From the NCBI GenBank assembly GCA_948435375.1, contig CAOJGQ010000005.1, positions 1 to 60,563 of the forward strand: 60,563 nt of DNA, in the 5' to 3' direction. The notes under the pieces were generated by a model. That model saw nothing but the letters and a program-made list of their open reading frames with translations. It was not told where the DNA came from and ran no database searches. The stretch is from an uncultured Candidatus Saccharibacteria bacterium (lineage in GTDB: Bacteria; Patescibacteriota; Saccharimonadia; Saccharimonadales; Saccharimonadaceae). The position numbers and the translations under genes are program-made. This document shows, piece by piece, positions 1 to 8,972 of the stretch (positions are counted from its first letter, which is position 1; every line of letters starts with the position of its first letter).

Positions 1-183
1 TGCGCCCAAAACTGGCTAATTAAGAAGACCACCGACGGCTACTATCAACTGGCTTCCGGGTGTAACGAAAGCTACGTGATTGACATTAGTCACGGCGTGA
101 CGAATGACGGCACCAACATACTCCTCTGGCCCAACAATGGCACCGACAACCAGAAATGGAAGTTTGAAACTGTCAAGAAGTAG
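1..183 (+). CDS. C-terminal tail of a ricin-type lectin domain protein (partial)
   Basis: An open frame enters from the left edge and ends with TAG at 181-183, giving the last 60 residues. It has the look of a ricin B-type beta-trefoil: an NWLIKKTTDGYYQLAS stretch, then a stretch on Thr-Asn-Ile-Leu-Leu-Trp, then NQKWKFETV, i.e. the QxW-type signature near the end of a trefoil repeat. Such modules bind sugars and usually sit at the C-terminus of secreted enzymes or adhesins. The catalytic or anchoring part lies outside the window, so the overall function cannot be stated. A terminator follows after about 30 nt. Confidence 0.7.
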   Translation, partial: CAQNWLIKKTTDGYYQLASGCNESYVIDISHGVTNDGTNILLWPNNGTDNQKWKFETVKK

Positions 184-213
184 GTTTCTGAACAGGCACC
201 AGCGTCCACAAAA

Positions 214-243
214 AGACCTCTGATATCAACCAGAGGCCTTTTG
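214..243 (+). terminator. rho-independent terminator
   Basis: A 9-bp stem (one mismatch) around an 8-nt loop is followed by TTTT, 30 nt after the lectin-domain stop codon. The A run on its other side may also let it end minus-strand transcripts. Confidence 0.75.
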
Positions 244-273
244 TATAGCCACGATTCCTCAGAATTAGTCCCT

Positions 274-2076
274 TTAAATCCCCAAATACTCCCGCCAAAA
301 CTCTTCCGAGGTCAAATAATCTCGTTTTTCTTGGTACTGTTGATAGATCTTATCGCGATTTTTCTCAAACTCTTTCACCAACTTCTTGTAGCGCTGCATT
401 AGTTCCTTGAACCGCTTCCTGTCCTTTCTGTAAACTACCCCAGTCCCTTCGTATGGATTCACGGCAAGTAGTTGTGTACGACGCGCCGAACGCTCAGGTT
501 GCAAAACCCAATCCGCCTGAATTGCAGCCAAATTCGGATTTTCCAGAAACTTCGGGCACCATCTCTGGCCATTCCAGGTCAATTTCAAAAACAACCGATT
601 CTCAAACCTCAGTGGCAAATCTGCCTTAATATTATCCGTCTGCACTGCGTCACCGCCCTGTACTTCCGACAGTGGTGAAAACTTATCGTTCAGCTTATGA
701 CGTTCCGCAACAATTTTATCGCCTTGCGGTTGCATAATAAACTCCGGACCTTTCATAAAATCTTCAAGCGCTTGTAAAATCAATTCCGCTGTATCATAGC
801 TAAATCGCATAATTTCTGTCCGATACGAATCCTTGAACTGTGCCAAAATATCCACATCCGGCATCACCCCCGTAGTCGCTTGTCCAATCCACTCATTCCT
901 CAGCGTCTGGTACTTATCAAACACCGCGTTATGCTTCGTCGTGAAACCCATGTGCCAAACACAAATCCCATTCAGCGTAATAAAATCCGTCTTCGCGCGC
1001 ATCCCATACTCCGCGTCATCCATCCGGATAAACAATGGTAGCGGCAAACCAACTTCTTTGATCACGCTCACCGGAACACAGCAATACCACCAAGCTGCGT
1101 ACGAATTGCGGTGTGGCGCCAAAATCTGCTCATTTGCCAAGTTTTCCCGCAATTTCTCATGGTTAATCTTCGCCCCCTTGAGCGGCCCACCAATCGTCCC
1201 CACATCTTCATGTTGTTTATTTGGTCGCTCGTAATAGAGCATTGCTCCACTGATGAAGCTTCGCTTATATTCTGGCCGCATTAACCTGAGCAAATTATAA
1301 GTCCGCCGAATACTTTCTGGGAGCACCAGCACATCGTCATCCATCAGAAGCACGTGCGTGGCCTCAAGCTCTTGACGTAAACTTTCAATCATTCCACGCG
1401 CAAATCCGCCCGAACCACCCGCATTAATATTCGGATGCAAAAACACATGCTCGCCATGAATATCTTTTTCCGTCAAAGTCCGCCCATTGTCTGTGACGTG
1501 CAGATAAAGATTCTTTGCCAACTCGTCCTCGCCCGAAAGCAACTCACGCTTGATTAATTCCGTATTTTTCCGTATAAAATCTTCTTTTTTACAAGTCGTA
1601 GTCGCAATCGCCAATACCACCGGATTCATTTCTTTTTCGTCCACTTCTACCGTGAAATATCCCCCAAAAATCGTCAGCTCGGGCGACAAAGCTGCAATCT
1701 CAAACCCCACCATCTGTTCATCATTATCAGGGAAGGTATATTCGATTTCCGTTTCCTCTGCCACCTGATAATCCTTTTTTGCAAACTCTTTTTGCGTCAC
1801 GGTTAATGCTTCACAATGATAGCCGAGAAAAGTTACCCGCGCCTCGCCCTTAATTCTAAGATGCAAGGTTAAGATCTTTGCCGAGGTGTATTTCTGCCAC
1901 TTTTGCCACGAACAAGCGTTCAAATAAGTCACAAAATCACACCGCTGCGCAAAACCCAACGTCAAAATCTGCTTTTCCTGGTTATAAATCCCCGAATCCC
2001 CGCGATAAAACAATTTCCGACAACCGCCATGTTTTTCATCAGTCGGAAAAACCAAAGACTGAATCTTGTATTGCAT
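274..2076 (-). CDS. galactofuranosyltransferase GlfT2-like (GT2)
   Basis: About 600 residues, the size of mycobacterial GlfT2 (about 640), which polymerises galactofuranose from UDP-Galf on a lipid-linked acceptor. Visible signatures in order: an N-terminal beta-rich domain, GGSGGFARG (about 220-228), the metal-binding DDD in HVLLMDDDVLV (about 246-248), the WW pair (about 329-330), FIRMDDAEYGMRA (about 353-365) and WHM (about 374). All are typical of the GlfT2 group. The frame can be extended to a GTG at 2100, but GAGGAG at 2087-2092 lies 10 nt before the ATG at 2076 and TATAAT lies at 2118-2123, so the ATG is preferred. UDP-galactopyranose mutase at 8973 would supply the donor. Function inferred from motifs. 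Confidence 0.88.
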   Translation of the reverse strand: MQYKIQSLVFPTDEKHGGCRKLFYRGDSGIYNQEKQILTLGFAQRCDFVTYLNACSWQKWQKYTSAKILTLHLRIKGEARVTFLGYHCEALTVTQKEFAKKDYQVAEETEIEYTFPDNDEQMVGFEIAALSPELTIFGGYFTVEVDEKEMNPVVLAIATTTCKKEDFIRKNTELIKRELLSGEDELAKNLYLHVTDNGRTLTEKDIHGEHVFLHPNINAGGSGGFARGMIESLRQELEATHVLLMDDDVLVLPESIRRTYNLLRLMRPEYKRSFISGAMLYYERPNKQHEDVGTIGGPLKGAKINHEKLRENLANEQILAPHRNSYAAWWYCCVPVSVIKEVGLPLPLFIRMDDAEYGMRAKTDFITLNGICVWHMGFTTKHNAVFDKYQTLRNEWIGQATTGVMPDVDILAQFKDSYRTEIMRFSYDTAELILQALEDFMKGPEFIMQPQGDKIVAERHKLNDKFSPLSEVQGGDAVQTDNIKADLPLRFENRLFLKLTWNGQRWCPKFLENPNLAAIQADWVLQPERSARRTQLLAVNPYEGTGVVYRKDRKRFKELMQRYKKLVKEFEKNRDKIYQQYQEKRDYLTSEEFWREYLGI

Positions 2077-2130
2077 CAACTCGAAACTCCTCGTCCGCAC
2101 TATTTAATTTTAGATATATTATAACACATC

Positions 2131-3375
2131 ATGACATCTATCATCGATTCAAAGCAATTTGTTGCTGGCGTTGGTTACAAGCTTTTGGTTATGGTCGTCT
2201 TCTGATGATTCTGGTTATGGTTCTTGCTGTAATGGTTAGGCTATCGTTCCTTATTTTTTCTGATTATTATCTTCCTCTTGGCACTACAATCGATACTGGC
2301 ATTCACCGCTTTGCGGGTGAAGAAATTGCTACTTTTGGCCAAATAGTTGACCCAGTCATGGGACGCTATGAAGCCTTTTCCCCGTTTTTGACTAGTTATT
2401 CACTTATTGTAGGAATGTCAATGAAGATTTTCGGCGTAACCTATCTCGCAATACTTATCCCTAATATTATTTTTGACCTCATTGCGGCAACCGCTATTTA
2501 CAGTATTTTATATAAGTGGAAAGCTAATAAAACAATTTCCCGACTTGGTGCTACGTTATGGTTGTTAAACCCGCTCGCTATCCTATTTTGTACAGAAGGA
2601 ACAGCGTTGACGGTTGTAAATATGTTTATTGCACTGTCGTTACTTAACATTTTGCTAAATTTTATTGTCATTACCGTTTTATGGTTTTTCGCAACTATTT
2701 AGTCTAGTAACGCAAAAGGTCAATCCATATTATGAGCGTATTTCAAACACAATCGGCTGGAACATTTTCGTAGGTGCGAATTATAACACTGAAGGGCGCT
2801 GGTCGGTAAGTGATTGGGAGATACTCTGGCCAAAACTTCATGGTGAACATGTTTTTGATGATGATTGGGATCCAACTGATGATACTGGAGCGATACCGAG
2901 AGAGGAACTACAACTGGAGTTCTTGTATGCGGGTATCGAACGATATGCTAATATGGGTCCAGCTGGGTTAGTTGTTCATCTCCTGAATAAAACCGAAATG
3001 CTTTTTGGCGAAGGCGTCCAATACCCAGCCTGGAACATTGCGGAACAATTTACCAATATTGACGGAAATGAAGGCTGGTTGCGACTGTTACATGGGTTAG
3101 CTGCAATTTGCCACACTTTATGTATTGTCGCGATGTTTGTTTATGTTGTTAGTACTCTAAAATCATCAAATTCTCCTCGCAAAGTTATTAAACTTGACTG
3201 GTTTTTATTCTTCCTATTGTTAAGTTTTTGCGGTCTTTTTGCCGCCGCATTAATACCGGAAGTGATGGCGCGCTATATGTCGGTCTTTTGGGTAGTTGAT
3301 ATTATATTCTTGACACTCGCTCTATGGAAAATTATTAGCAGAAAACACCAGTTAGGAAAAATAAAATGTAAATAA
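2131..3375 (+). pseudogene. decayed copy of the adjacent GT-C-like membrane protein
   Basis: Two out-of-frame pieces resemble the intact gene at 3471. Piece one (about 2206-2702) carries hydrophobic segments and WLLNPLAILFC, matching WLVNPLQILYC in the intact protein. Piece two (about 2665-3375) carries GWNIFVGANYNTEGRWS, matching GWNVYVGANYDSRGHWT, and a matching C-terminus (LSFCGLFAAALIPEVMARY against LSFCGLVAASMLVEVMYRY). About 100 residues of the middle are missing and the frame changes near 2665-2700. A short in-frame start at ATG 2131 (TSIIDSKQF...) runs into TGA near 2205, suggesting another frameshift. It is read here as a tandem duplicate that lost function. Confidence 0.8.
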
Positions 3376-3455
3376 TCTAGAATTACCACCAGTATCACCC
3401 AACAGCACCCACGCAGGTAAAATTTTGCGTCTTTTATTAATATACTCAGTCATGA

Positions 3456-3461
3456 TATAAT
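3456..3461 (+). promoter_or_regulatory. -10 box of a leaderless promoter
   Basis: TATAAT ends 9 nt before the ATG at 3471, with no Shine-Dalgarno, so the transcript should start at or within a few nt of the start codon. Confidence 0.65.
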
Positions 3462-3470
3462 AAGCCAATC

Positions 3471-5171
3471 ATGGCGCAAGATTTAGCTTCCGAAAAAACC
3501 AACCGAAAATTTCCGCAAAAACTCGCAATTTTTGGCTATCGTTTTGTTATCTTAATTGCAACTCTAATTCTTGGTTGGATTGTTCTATTATATCTGAACG
3601 CGGGACTTGATTTACAACCACTCACTTTCTTTATGCTTGCTGGCTTCCTCATTTTAATTTGTATATTCGTATTACTTTATAATCACAATTACAAAAAGTT
3701 TTTTTCATTTCTGAAACGAAAGTTTCCCAGCCTCACTCTTCAGAAAATTCTCAAAACATGTTTCGTTCTAGCTATCATCTTTGGTCTCATCGCGCGCCTG
3801 TCCACCCTCTGCCTTATGGAGCGAGTACAATTCCACGGCAAAGATTCTGATTATGGCGTCAGTTGGTATTACGCCGACGCATTGGTAGACTCTGAGCGAG
3901 ACCCTGAATTGTTCGAAGAAACTTATGTGGCTTTTTATCCACACCTACTCGGTTATATCGCAACTCTAACCGCTTTCTTGGGGGTTTTTGGCTCCAATTA
4001 TGCAGTGGTAATTATCTTGAACGTTGTTTTCGATATGCTCGCCGTTGTAATACTCTATGTCTTACTAAGAAAATGGCGCAACCGCAGTACAGCCTGTATT
4101 GGAGCAATTCTCTGGCTTGTCAATCCGCTCCAAATCCTCTATTGCGCGGTTAGCATGTCAGTCGTCGCTATCAATGCTTTTCTAGTCTTTGCTCTCCTCG
4201 TTGGCTACCTATTTTTCCAAAAGCTCAAACAAACCCAGCTCGACCCTAAGTTTTCTACCAAGAACCTGTTTATCACGGGTGTTTTTGCCTTATTGCTCGG
4301 CTTCACACTTAGCCTCGGCAATACTTATCGACCAATTTTTACCGCCCTGCTTATTGCTTTTGTTCTTACGCTCTTCCTCGGCGTTCTATATTATGGCAAA
4401 AAACTTATTTTGCCTGCCTTCGTGTCTTGTGTTATGTGCGTCATTGCTTTTGTCGGCGTAAGCTCTTTAGCTTCACTCGTGTACGCCAATATAAACCCGC
4501 AATATTCCAAGGAAGTTGGTGTTGGTTGGAATGTATATGTTGGAGCAAACTATGATTCGCGCGGACACTGGACAGCGCAAGATTTCAGTATGCTGCGACC
4601 AAAACTTTGGGGGGAAAACATCGATCTTGTTGATCCGTTTGACGGCTCCACTCAGGACAATATCAAACCAGCCAATCTCGCTGAGCTTCAAGATGAATTA
4701 TTAGAAATGGGCCTCGTGCGCTACAAGAGCATGAATCCATTAGAACTGATTAGTCACTTTATCCATAAAACTGTAGTCTTGTTCACGGGTGACGGCACGA
4801 CCGTCCCGACTATCACTTGGCCATTTGTTAAAGAATTTGCTATGCAAGATAATCAACCAATTTACCAACTCATCCACAGTCTTGGTAAACTGCTCTTGGT
4901 CTTTTGTATTATCTTATCTTTCATCTTCTCTGGGCGGATATTTATCAAGAGCAAACAAGCTCAAAAGGCTGAGAAAGACCCCATGGTCTTCTGGGTTATA
5001 CTTTCATTCTGTGGTCTAGTTGCGGCGTCCATGCTCGTCGAAGTAATGTATCGCTATATCATGCCAATCAGCGTATTCTTCGTCGTTCTCGCCATTTGCG
5101 AGCTTGGTGGCTGGTTCGATAAAATCAAGAACTCACGCAAAAACATTGATTCTTCTCAATCACGAAACTAG
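3471..5171 (+). CDS. polytopic membrane protein, GT-C/GT39-type glycosyltransferase-like
   Basis: 566 residues with about ten hydrophobic segments. After two N-terminal helices and a basic loop, an extracytoplasmic loop with Asp-rich KDSDYG (about 124-129) and AFYPHLLGYI (about 154-163) precedes further helices, the layout of GT-C transferases (GT39/ArnT group) that use polyprenyl-phosphate sugars outside the membrane. A large exported loop (about 345-430) carries VGANYDSRGHW, and the C-terminus ends in helices. The call rests on topology and the loop motif only, so donor and acceptor are unknown. The gene follows its own decayed copy and stands in the glycan region, consistent with decorating an exported polysaccharide or protein. 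Start is ATG 3471, leaderless. Confidence 0.6.
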   Translation: MAQDLASEKTNRKFPQKLAIFGYRFVILIATLILGWIVLLYLNAGLDLQPLTFFMLAGFLILICIFVLLYNHNYKKFFSFLKRKFPSLTLQKILKTCFVLAIIFGLIARLSTLCLMERVQFHGKDSDYGVSWYYADALVDSERDPELFEETYVAFYPHLLGYIATLTAFLGVFGSNYAVVIILNVVFDMLAVVILYVLLRKWRNRSTACIGAILWLVNPLQILYCAVSMSVVAINAFLVFALLVGYLFFQKLKQTQLDPKFSTKNLFITGVFALLLGFTLSLGNTYRPIFTALLIAFVLTLFLGVLYYGKKLILPAFVSCVMCVIAFVGVSSLASLVYANINPQYSKEVGVGWNVYVGANYDSRGHWTAQDFSMLRPKLWGENIDLVDPFDGSTQDNIKPANLAELQDELLEMGLVRYKSMNPLELISHFIHKTVVLFTGDGTTVPTITWPFVKEFAMQDNQPIYQLIHSLGKLLLVFCIILSFIFSGRIFIKSKQAQKAEKDPMVFWVILSFCGLVAASMLVEVMYRYIMPISVFFVVLAICELGGWFDKIKNSRKNIDSSQSRN

Positions 5172-5219
5172 ATTTCACAACGATATTAGTTTAACCATGA
5201 GGTTAAACCGAAAAACTGT

Positions 5220-6278
5220 CTATCTTTTTACGACCTTTTTTATCAATCCCCCGACTCGCACGCGCAAATTCATCGCCGCAAAAACCATCCTCAGCACAAA
5301 ATAAGGCTTTTCCATAATTAAACAGTAATAAACTCTATCAATCGGCCTAAAATGTTTAAAACTGAAGCTCTCTCCACCAACAATCGTCGACCGCTCCGCA
5401 ACAGGTCGAAAAACTTCCTGTAGCTTCCGATAATACTCGCGCTTATAGCGCCCTTCAATCCGTCGGAAAAAGCCAATATTCGCCCACATTGCCTGCGCGT
5501 AGAAAGCCTCCGCCAGTGCTGGCATTTTCCCAGATTCTTCAATCACCTTAGCCGCAAGCAAAGTATTTTGCACCATAAGCAGCAACTTTTGCCCATTCGC
5601 GCTCGTCGAATTACCCTGGTTTGGGTCATTTCGCCAGTGCACAAACGGCTCCTTGACGACAGAAATCCGTTTTGCTCGACAATAAAAATCCGCCATGAAG
5701 GGAAGATCCTGATACGAAGCGCCCGCCGTTTCGGGAATTTTGATCTTTTTGATAAAACTTGCTCGATAAATCGCCGACCAAATCGACGCATGAAACCCTA
5801 CCAGTTGCGGCCACTCCGCAATCTCGAAGGCTTCGTCTGGCGCCAAATCCAAATCAATTCCCAAAAAATTTCGAAACACTTCATCACGTGTACCGAGTGG
5901 TAAAGTCGAATTATAACTCGTAAACATACCTTTGGTGACGTCAGTGTCATATTTTTTTGCGTTTGCATAAAGCTTCTCATACATCGTCGGCTCAATCCAG
6001 TCATCCGATTCAATAATCCCGATATATTCTCCTGTCGCCATCGCAATTCCGCGATTCACTGCTGTACTATATCCTGCGTTTTTCTGATGTACCGCCACAA
6101 CTCGCTTGTCATGCTTTGCATAATTATCCACGATTTCTGGGCACCCATCAGGCGACCCATCGTCCACCAAAATCACTTCAATGTCTTTCAGGGTCTGGTT
6201 CAAAATACTATCAACACATTCGCGTAAATAATTTTCCACTTTATAAATTGGCACTACAACGGAAATTTTCGGCTTCAT
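5220..6278 (-). CDS. GT2 family glycosyltransferase (cytoplasmic, GT-A)
   Basis: 352 residues. The N-terminus KISVVVPIYKVENYLRECVD is the start of a GT-A Rossmann fold. VILVDDGSPDGCPEI holds the nucleotide-binding DDGS, and IGIIESDDWIEP holds the metal-binding ESDD (about 92-95). The C-terminal third is basic and amphipathic, common in transferases that sit at the membrane face. It shares N-terminal pattern and length with the next gene (6358), to which it is divergent. The donor sugar cannot be read from sequence. TATAAT at 6285-6290 lies 6 nt before the ATG, so it is probably leaderless. It ends close to the end of the convergent 3471 gene, with 48 bp between the stops. Confidence 0.88.
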   Translation of the reverse strand: MKPKISVVVPIYKVENYLRECVDSILNQTLKDIEVILVDDGSPDGCPEIVDNYAKHDKRVVAVHQKNAGYSTAVNRGIAMATGEYIGIIESDDWIEPTMYEKLYANAKKYDTDVTKGMFTSYNSTLPLGTRDEVFRNFLGIDLDLAPDEAFEIAEWPQLVGFHASIWSAIYRASFIKKIKIPETAGASYQDLPFMADFYCRAKRISVVKEPFVHWRNDPNQGNSTSANGQKLLLMVQNTLLAAKVIEESGKMPALAEAFYAQAMWANIGFFRRIEGRYKREYYRKLQEVFRPVAERSTIVGGESFSFKHFRPIDRVYYCLIMEKPYFVLRMVFAAMNLRVRVGGLIKKVVKR

Positions 6279-6284
6279 ACCTTA

Positions 6285-6290
6285 ATTATA
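6285..6290 (-). promoter_or_regulatory. -10 box of a leaderless promoter
   Basis: On the minus strand TATAAT ends 6 nt before the start codon at 6278, and no ribosome binding site is present. Confidence 0.65.
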
Positions 6291-6345
6291 TCATGCCTTA
6301 TACCACGTCAGCCTCGGAATTCTAGCCCAAAAGCTCGAAACCCGC

Positions 6346-6351
6346 TATAAT
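6346..6351 (+). promoter_or_regulatory. -10 box of a leaderless promoter
   Basis: TATAAT ends 6 nt before ATG 6358. Together with 6285-6290 it forms a compact divergent promoter pair between two GT2 genes. Confidence 0.65.
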
Positions 6352-6357
6352 AATCTC

Positions 6358-7347
6358 ATGAACTCGCCCAAAATTTCTATCCTTGTCCCGATTTATAACG
6401 TCGAGCGTTACCTCAAGCAATGCCTTGACAGTTTAGTCAACCAAACTCTTCGCGAACTCGAAATTATTTGTATCAACGATGGCTCGACTGATAATTCTGG
6501 GAAAATCCTCTCCGAATATGCGAAGCGCGATCGCCGTATCGTCATCATCAACAAGTCTAATTCCGGTTATGGCGACAGCATGAACCAAGGCCTGAAAAAA
6601 GCTCACGCTAAATATATCGGCATCCTCGAGCCAGATGACTGGATTGAGCTCGATGCTTACGAAAAACTCTACCAGCTCACAGCCCAAAAACCTGAAGTCG
6701 TCAAAGCTAATTATTATCAAGAAAACGCTAGCAAAACTCATGTCGTCACCGAAATCTCGTCGGATGATGCTGGTAAATTACTCGATCCGCGTGATAATTT
6801 TGCTATTTTTCGCTTTAATCCCGCCATCTGGTCAGCCATCTACGATCGCAAATTCCTCGAAAAAAACGAGATCAAATTCCTCCCCACTCCCGGTGCCTCT
6901 TATCAGGATACTGGCTTTTGGTTCAAAGTCTGGGCCTGCGCCCACAAAGTCATCCTTACGCCCGACGCCTTCGTCCATTACCGCCTCGACAACCAAAGTT
7001 CCTCAGTGAACAGTCCAGCTAAACTCCGCTGCATCGTCGACGAATATCAAGAAATCGAAACCTTCCTTACGGAGCGTGGTCAGTTTTCCGAGCTTGGCAG
7101 CCGCATGAACGCCATCAAATTCCGCAATTACCACTGGAACCTCCAGCGCCTCTCTGCACCTCTCGCCGCCAAGTTTTACGTCACCATGCGCGAGGAATTC
7201 CTCTCCGCCGCCGACGAGGGAATCTTGGACCCTACTTATTTCACCAAGTCCGAATGGCTCGCCCTTAGCATGATTCTCAAGCACCCCCGCCTCGCTTACC
7301 GCATCCTGCGCCTCCGAATTTTCCTCCATAAATGTTTTTCTATATGA
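6358..7347 (+). CDS. GT2 family glycosyltransferase (GT-A)
   Basis: 329 residues. KISILVPIYNVERYLKQCLD opens the GT-A fold, IICINDGSTDNSGK carries the DGS nucleotide-binding motif, and IGILEPDDWIEL carries the PDD metal site (about 91-93). The rest matches the length and pattern of the divergent neighbour at 5220, so both probably act in sequence on the same glycan. The stop lies 47 bp before the Wzm-type permease, which has its own promoter box. Substrate unknown. Confidence 0.88.
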   Translation: MNSPKISILVPIYNVERYLKQCLDSLVNQTLRELEIICINDGSTDNSGKILSEYAKRDRRIVIINKSNSGYGDSMNQGLKKAHAKYIGILEPDDWIELDAYEKLYQLTAQKPEVVKANYYQENASKTHVVTEISSDDAGKLLDPRDNFAIFRFNPAIWSAIYDRKFLEKNEIKFLPTPGASYQDTGFWFKVWACAHKVILTPDAFVHYRLDNQSSSVNSPAKLRCIVDEYQEIETFLTERGQFSELGSRMNAIKFRNYHWNLQRLSAPLAAKFYVTMREEFLSAADEGILDPTYFTKSEWLALSMILKHPRLAYRILRLRIFLHKCFSI

Positions 7348-7382
7348 ACCCTTCGTTGGACATCCCTTGATGCGTATGTTAA

Positions 7383-7388
7383 TATAAA
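7383..7388 (+). promoter_or_regulatory. -10 box of a leaderless promoter
   Basis: TATAAA ends 6 nt before ATG 7395, in an otherwise AT-rich gap without a Shine-Dalgarno sequence. Confidence 0.5.
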
Positions 7389-7394
7389 TATATC

Positions 7395-8213
7395 ATGGGA
7401 ATTCCAAACGTGCTTTGCCGCAAAAACCGTATTTTGCTGGGCGAATTAGTGAAGACCGATTTTCGCCTCCGCTACCAAGATTCTGTCCTCGGTTATTTTT
7501 GGGCCGTCTTGCGTCCGCTCTTGATGTTTGCTATTCTCTATGTAGTTTTTGCTAAGCTTTTGCGCTTCGGCGACGAGATCCCACATTACCCAGTCTACCT
7601 CTTGACTGGCACTGTTCTCTGGAACTTTTTCACCGAATGTACGAACCAAGGCATCCATTCCATCGTCCAACGCGGCGACCTTATTCGCAAAATCAGCTTC
7701 CCGAAATACATTATCGTCGTCTCTGCCACCGCTACCGCCCTTATCAATCTCGCCATCAACCTCTGTGTCATCATCATCTTCGCCCTCTTCAACGGCGTCA
7801 CACCCAGCTTCTCCTGGCTCCTCATCATCCCGCTCATCCTTGAGCTCTACCTCTTTTCGCTCGGCATTTCCTTCCTGCTTGGCGCCATCAACGTCAAATA
7901 TCGCGACATCACCTCAATCTGGGACGTCCTCATCCAAGCCCTTTTCTACGCCGTGCCGATTATCTATCCGATTACTCTCGTGCTTGAGTCCGGAGATTTC
8001 GGTCAATTCGCCTCCAAAATCATTCTACTAAACCCCATCGCCCAAGTCATCCAAGACGCCCGCTATAACCTCATCACTAACACCACGGTCACTACTTGGG
8101 AAATTATCGACGGTCCGCTCCAATTCCTCCCGCTCATCCTTGTTGTTGTCACTCTTGCTGTCGCCGCACTCTTTTTCCGTCGCCGTTCACGCCGTTTTGC
8201 GGAGGAGGTCTAA
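7395..8213 (+). CDS. polysaccharide ABC transporter permease, Wzm/TagG type
   Basis: 272 residues with about six transmembrane helices (roughly 35-60, 66-85, 110-140, 147-168, 180-200, 235-255). FRLRYQDSVLGYFWAVLRPLL near the N-terminus is the amphipathic interface region typical of ABC2-type permeases that export O-antigen, galactan or teichoic acid on a polyprenyl carrier. Its stop codon directly precedes the ATPase start (8214), so the two are translationally coupled and make one exporter. With Glf and the GT2 genes around it, it most likely moves a lipid-linked galactofuranose-containing polymer across the membrane. Confidence 0.93.
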   Translation: MGIPNVLCRKNRILLGELVKTDFRLRYQDSVLGYFWAVLRPLLMFAILYVVFAKLLRFGDEIPHYPVYLLTGTVLWNFFTECTNQGIHSIVQRGDLIRKISFPKYIIVVSATATALINLAINLCVIIIFALFNGVTPSFSWLLIIPLILELYLFSLGISFLLGAINVKYRDITSIWDVLIQALFYAVPIIYPITLVLESGDFGQFASKIILLNPIAQVIQDARYNLITNTTVTTWEIIDGPLQFLPLILVVVTLAVAALFFRRRSRRFAEEV

Positions 8214-8960
8214 ATGAGTCAGAAACCTCACACCGCTATCAAAGTTACCGGTCTGACGAAGAATTTTCGCTTGCCAACCGAGCGTGCTTCTGGTCTTAAG
8301 CAGGCCATTCTGAACTGGCTCAAAGGTATCAAGGGCTACACCACCCAACAAGTTTTGCGCGGCGTCGACCTCGAGATTAAAAAAGGTGAATTCGTTGGTA
8401 TTGTCGGCCGCAACGGCTCCGGAAAGTCCACCCTTTTAAAACTCCTTGCCGGTATTTATTACCCCGAGCAGGGAAACATCGAAGTCCATGGCAGCCTCGT
8501 GCCCTTCATCGAGCTCGGTGTCGGCTTCAACCCTGAACTTACCGGTCGCGAAAACGTCTATTTAAACGGCGCCCTGCTCGGCTTTTCCAACAAAGAAATG
8601 ACCGCCATGTATGATGATATTGTGCAGTTTGCCGAGCTCGAGCCCTTCATGGACGCTAAGCTGAAGAACTATTCTTCCGGCATGCAAGTCCGCCTTGCCT
8701 TCTCGATCGCTATCCGCGCGAAGGGCGACATCCTCATTCTCGACGAAGTGCTAGCCGTCGGCGACGCCGCTTTCCAAGAAAAGTGTAATAATTATTTCGC
8801 TAGCCTTCATGGCAACCAAACCGTCATCCTCGTCACTCACTCCATGGACAACGTCCGCCGTTTCTGTGATCGTGCGATTTTGCTCGAAGATGGAAAAGTG
8901 AAGACCGAGGGTGATCCGAAGATGGTTGCGAAAGCCTACGAAGATTTATGGAATCAATAG
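8214..8960 (+). CDS. polysaccharide ABC transporter ATPase, Wzt/TagH type
   Basis: 248 residues. Walker A GRNGSGKST (about 65-73), the signature YSSGMQVRLAF (about 153-163), Walker B LILDEVLAVGD (about 174-184) and the switch histidine in VTHSM are all intact. It ends right after the nucleotide-binding domain, so it lacks the C-terminal carbohydrate-binding domain found in some Wzt proteins. That suggests export not gated by recognition of a terminal sugar cap. The ATG follows the permease stop directly, with GGAGG inside the permease 3' end. glf follows 12 nt later, making wzm-wzt-glf-GT2 a likely operon. Confidence 0.94.
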   Translation: MSQKPHTAIKVTGLTKNFRLPTERASGLKQAILNWLKGIKGYTTQQVLRGVDLEIKKGEFVGIVGRNGSGKSTLLKLLAGIYYPEQGNIEVHGSLVPFIELGVGFNPELTGRENVYLNGALLGFSNKEMTAMYDDIVQFAELEPFMDAKLKNYSSGMQVRLAFSIAIRAKGDILILDEVLAVGDAAFQEKCNNYFASLHGNQTVILVTHSMDNVRRFCDRAILLEDGKVKTEGDPKMVAKAYEDLWNQ

Positions 8961-8972
8961 AAAGGAGAAATT

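Noticed and set aside
2131-3375. Two separate functional membrane proteins (2206-2702 and 2665-3375)
   Set aside because: Both align to different parts of the single intact protein at 3471, with the middle missing, so they are pieces of one broken gene.
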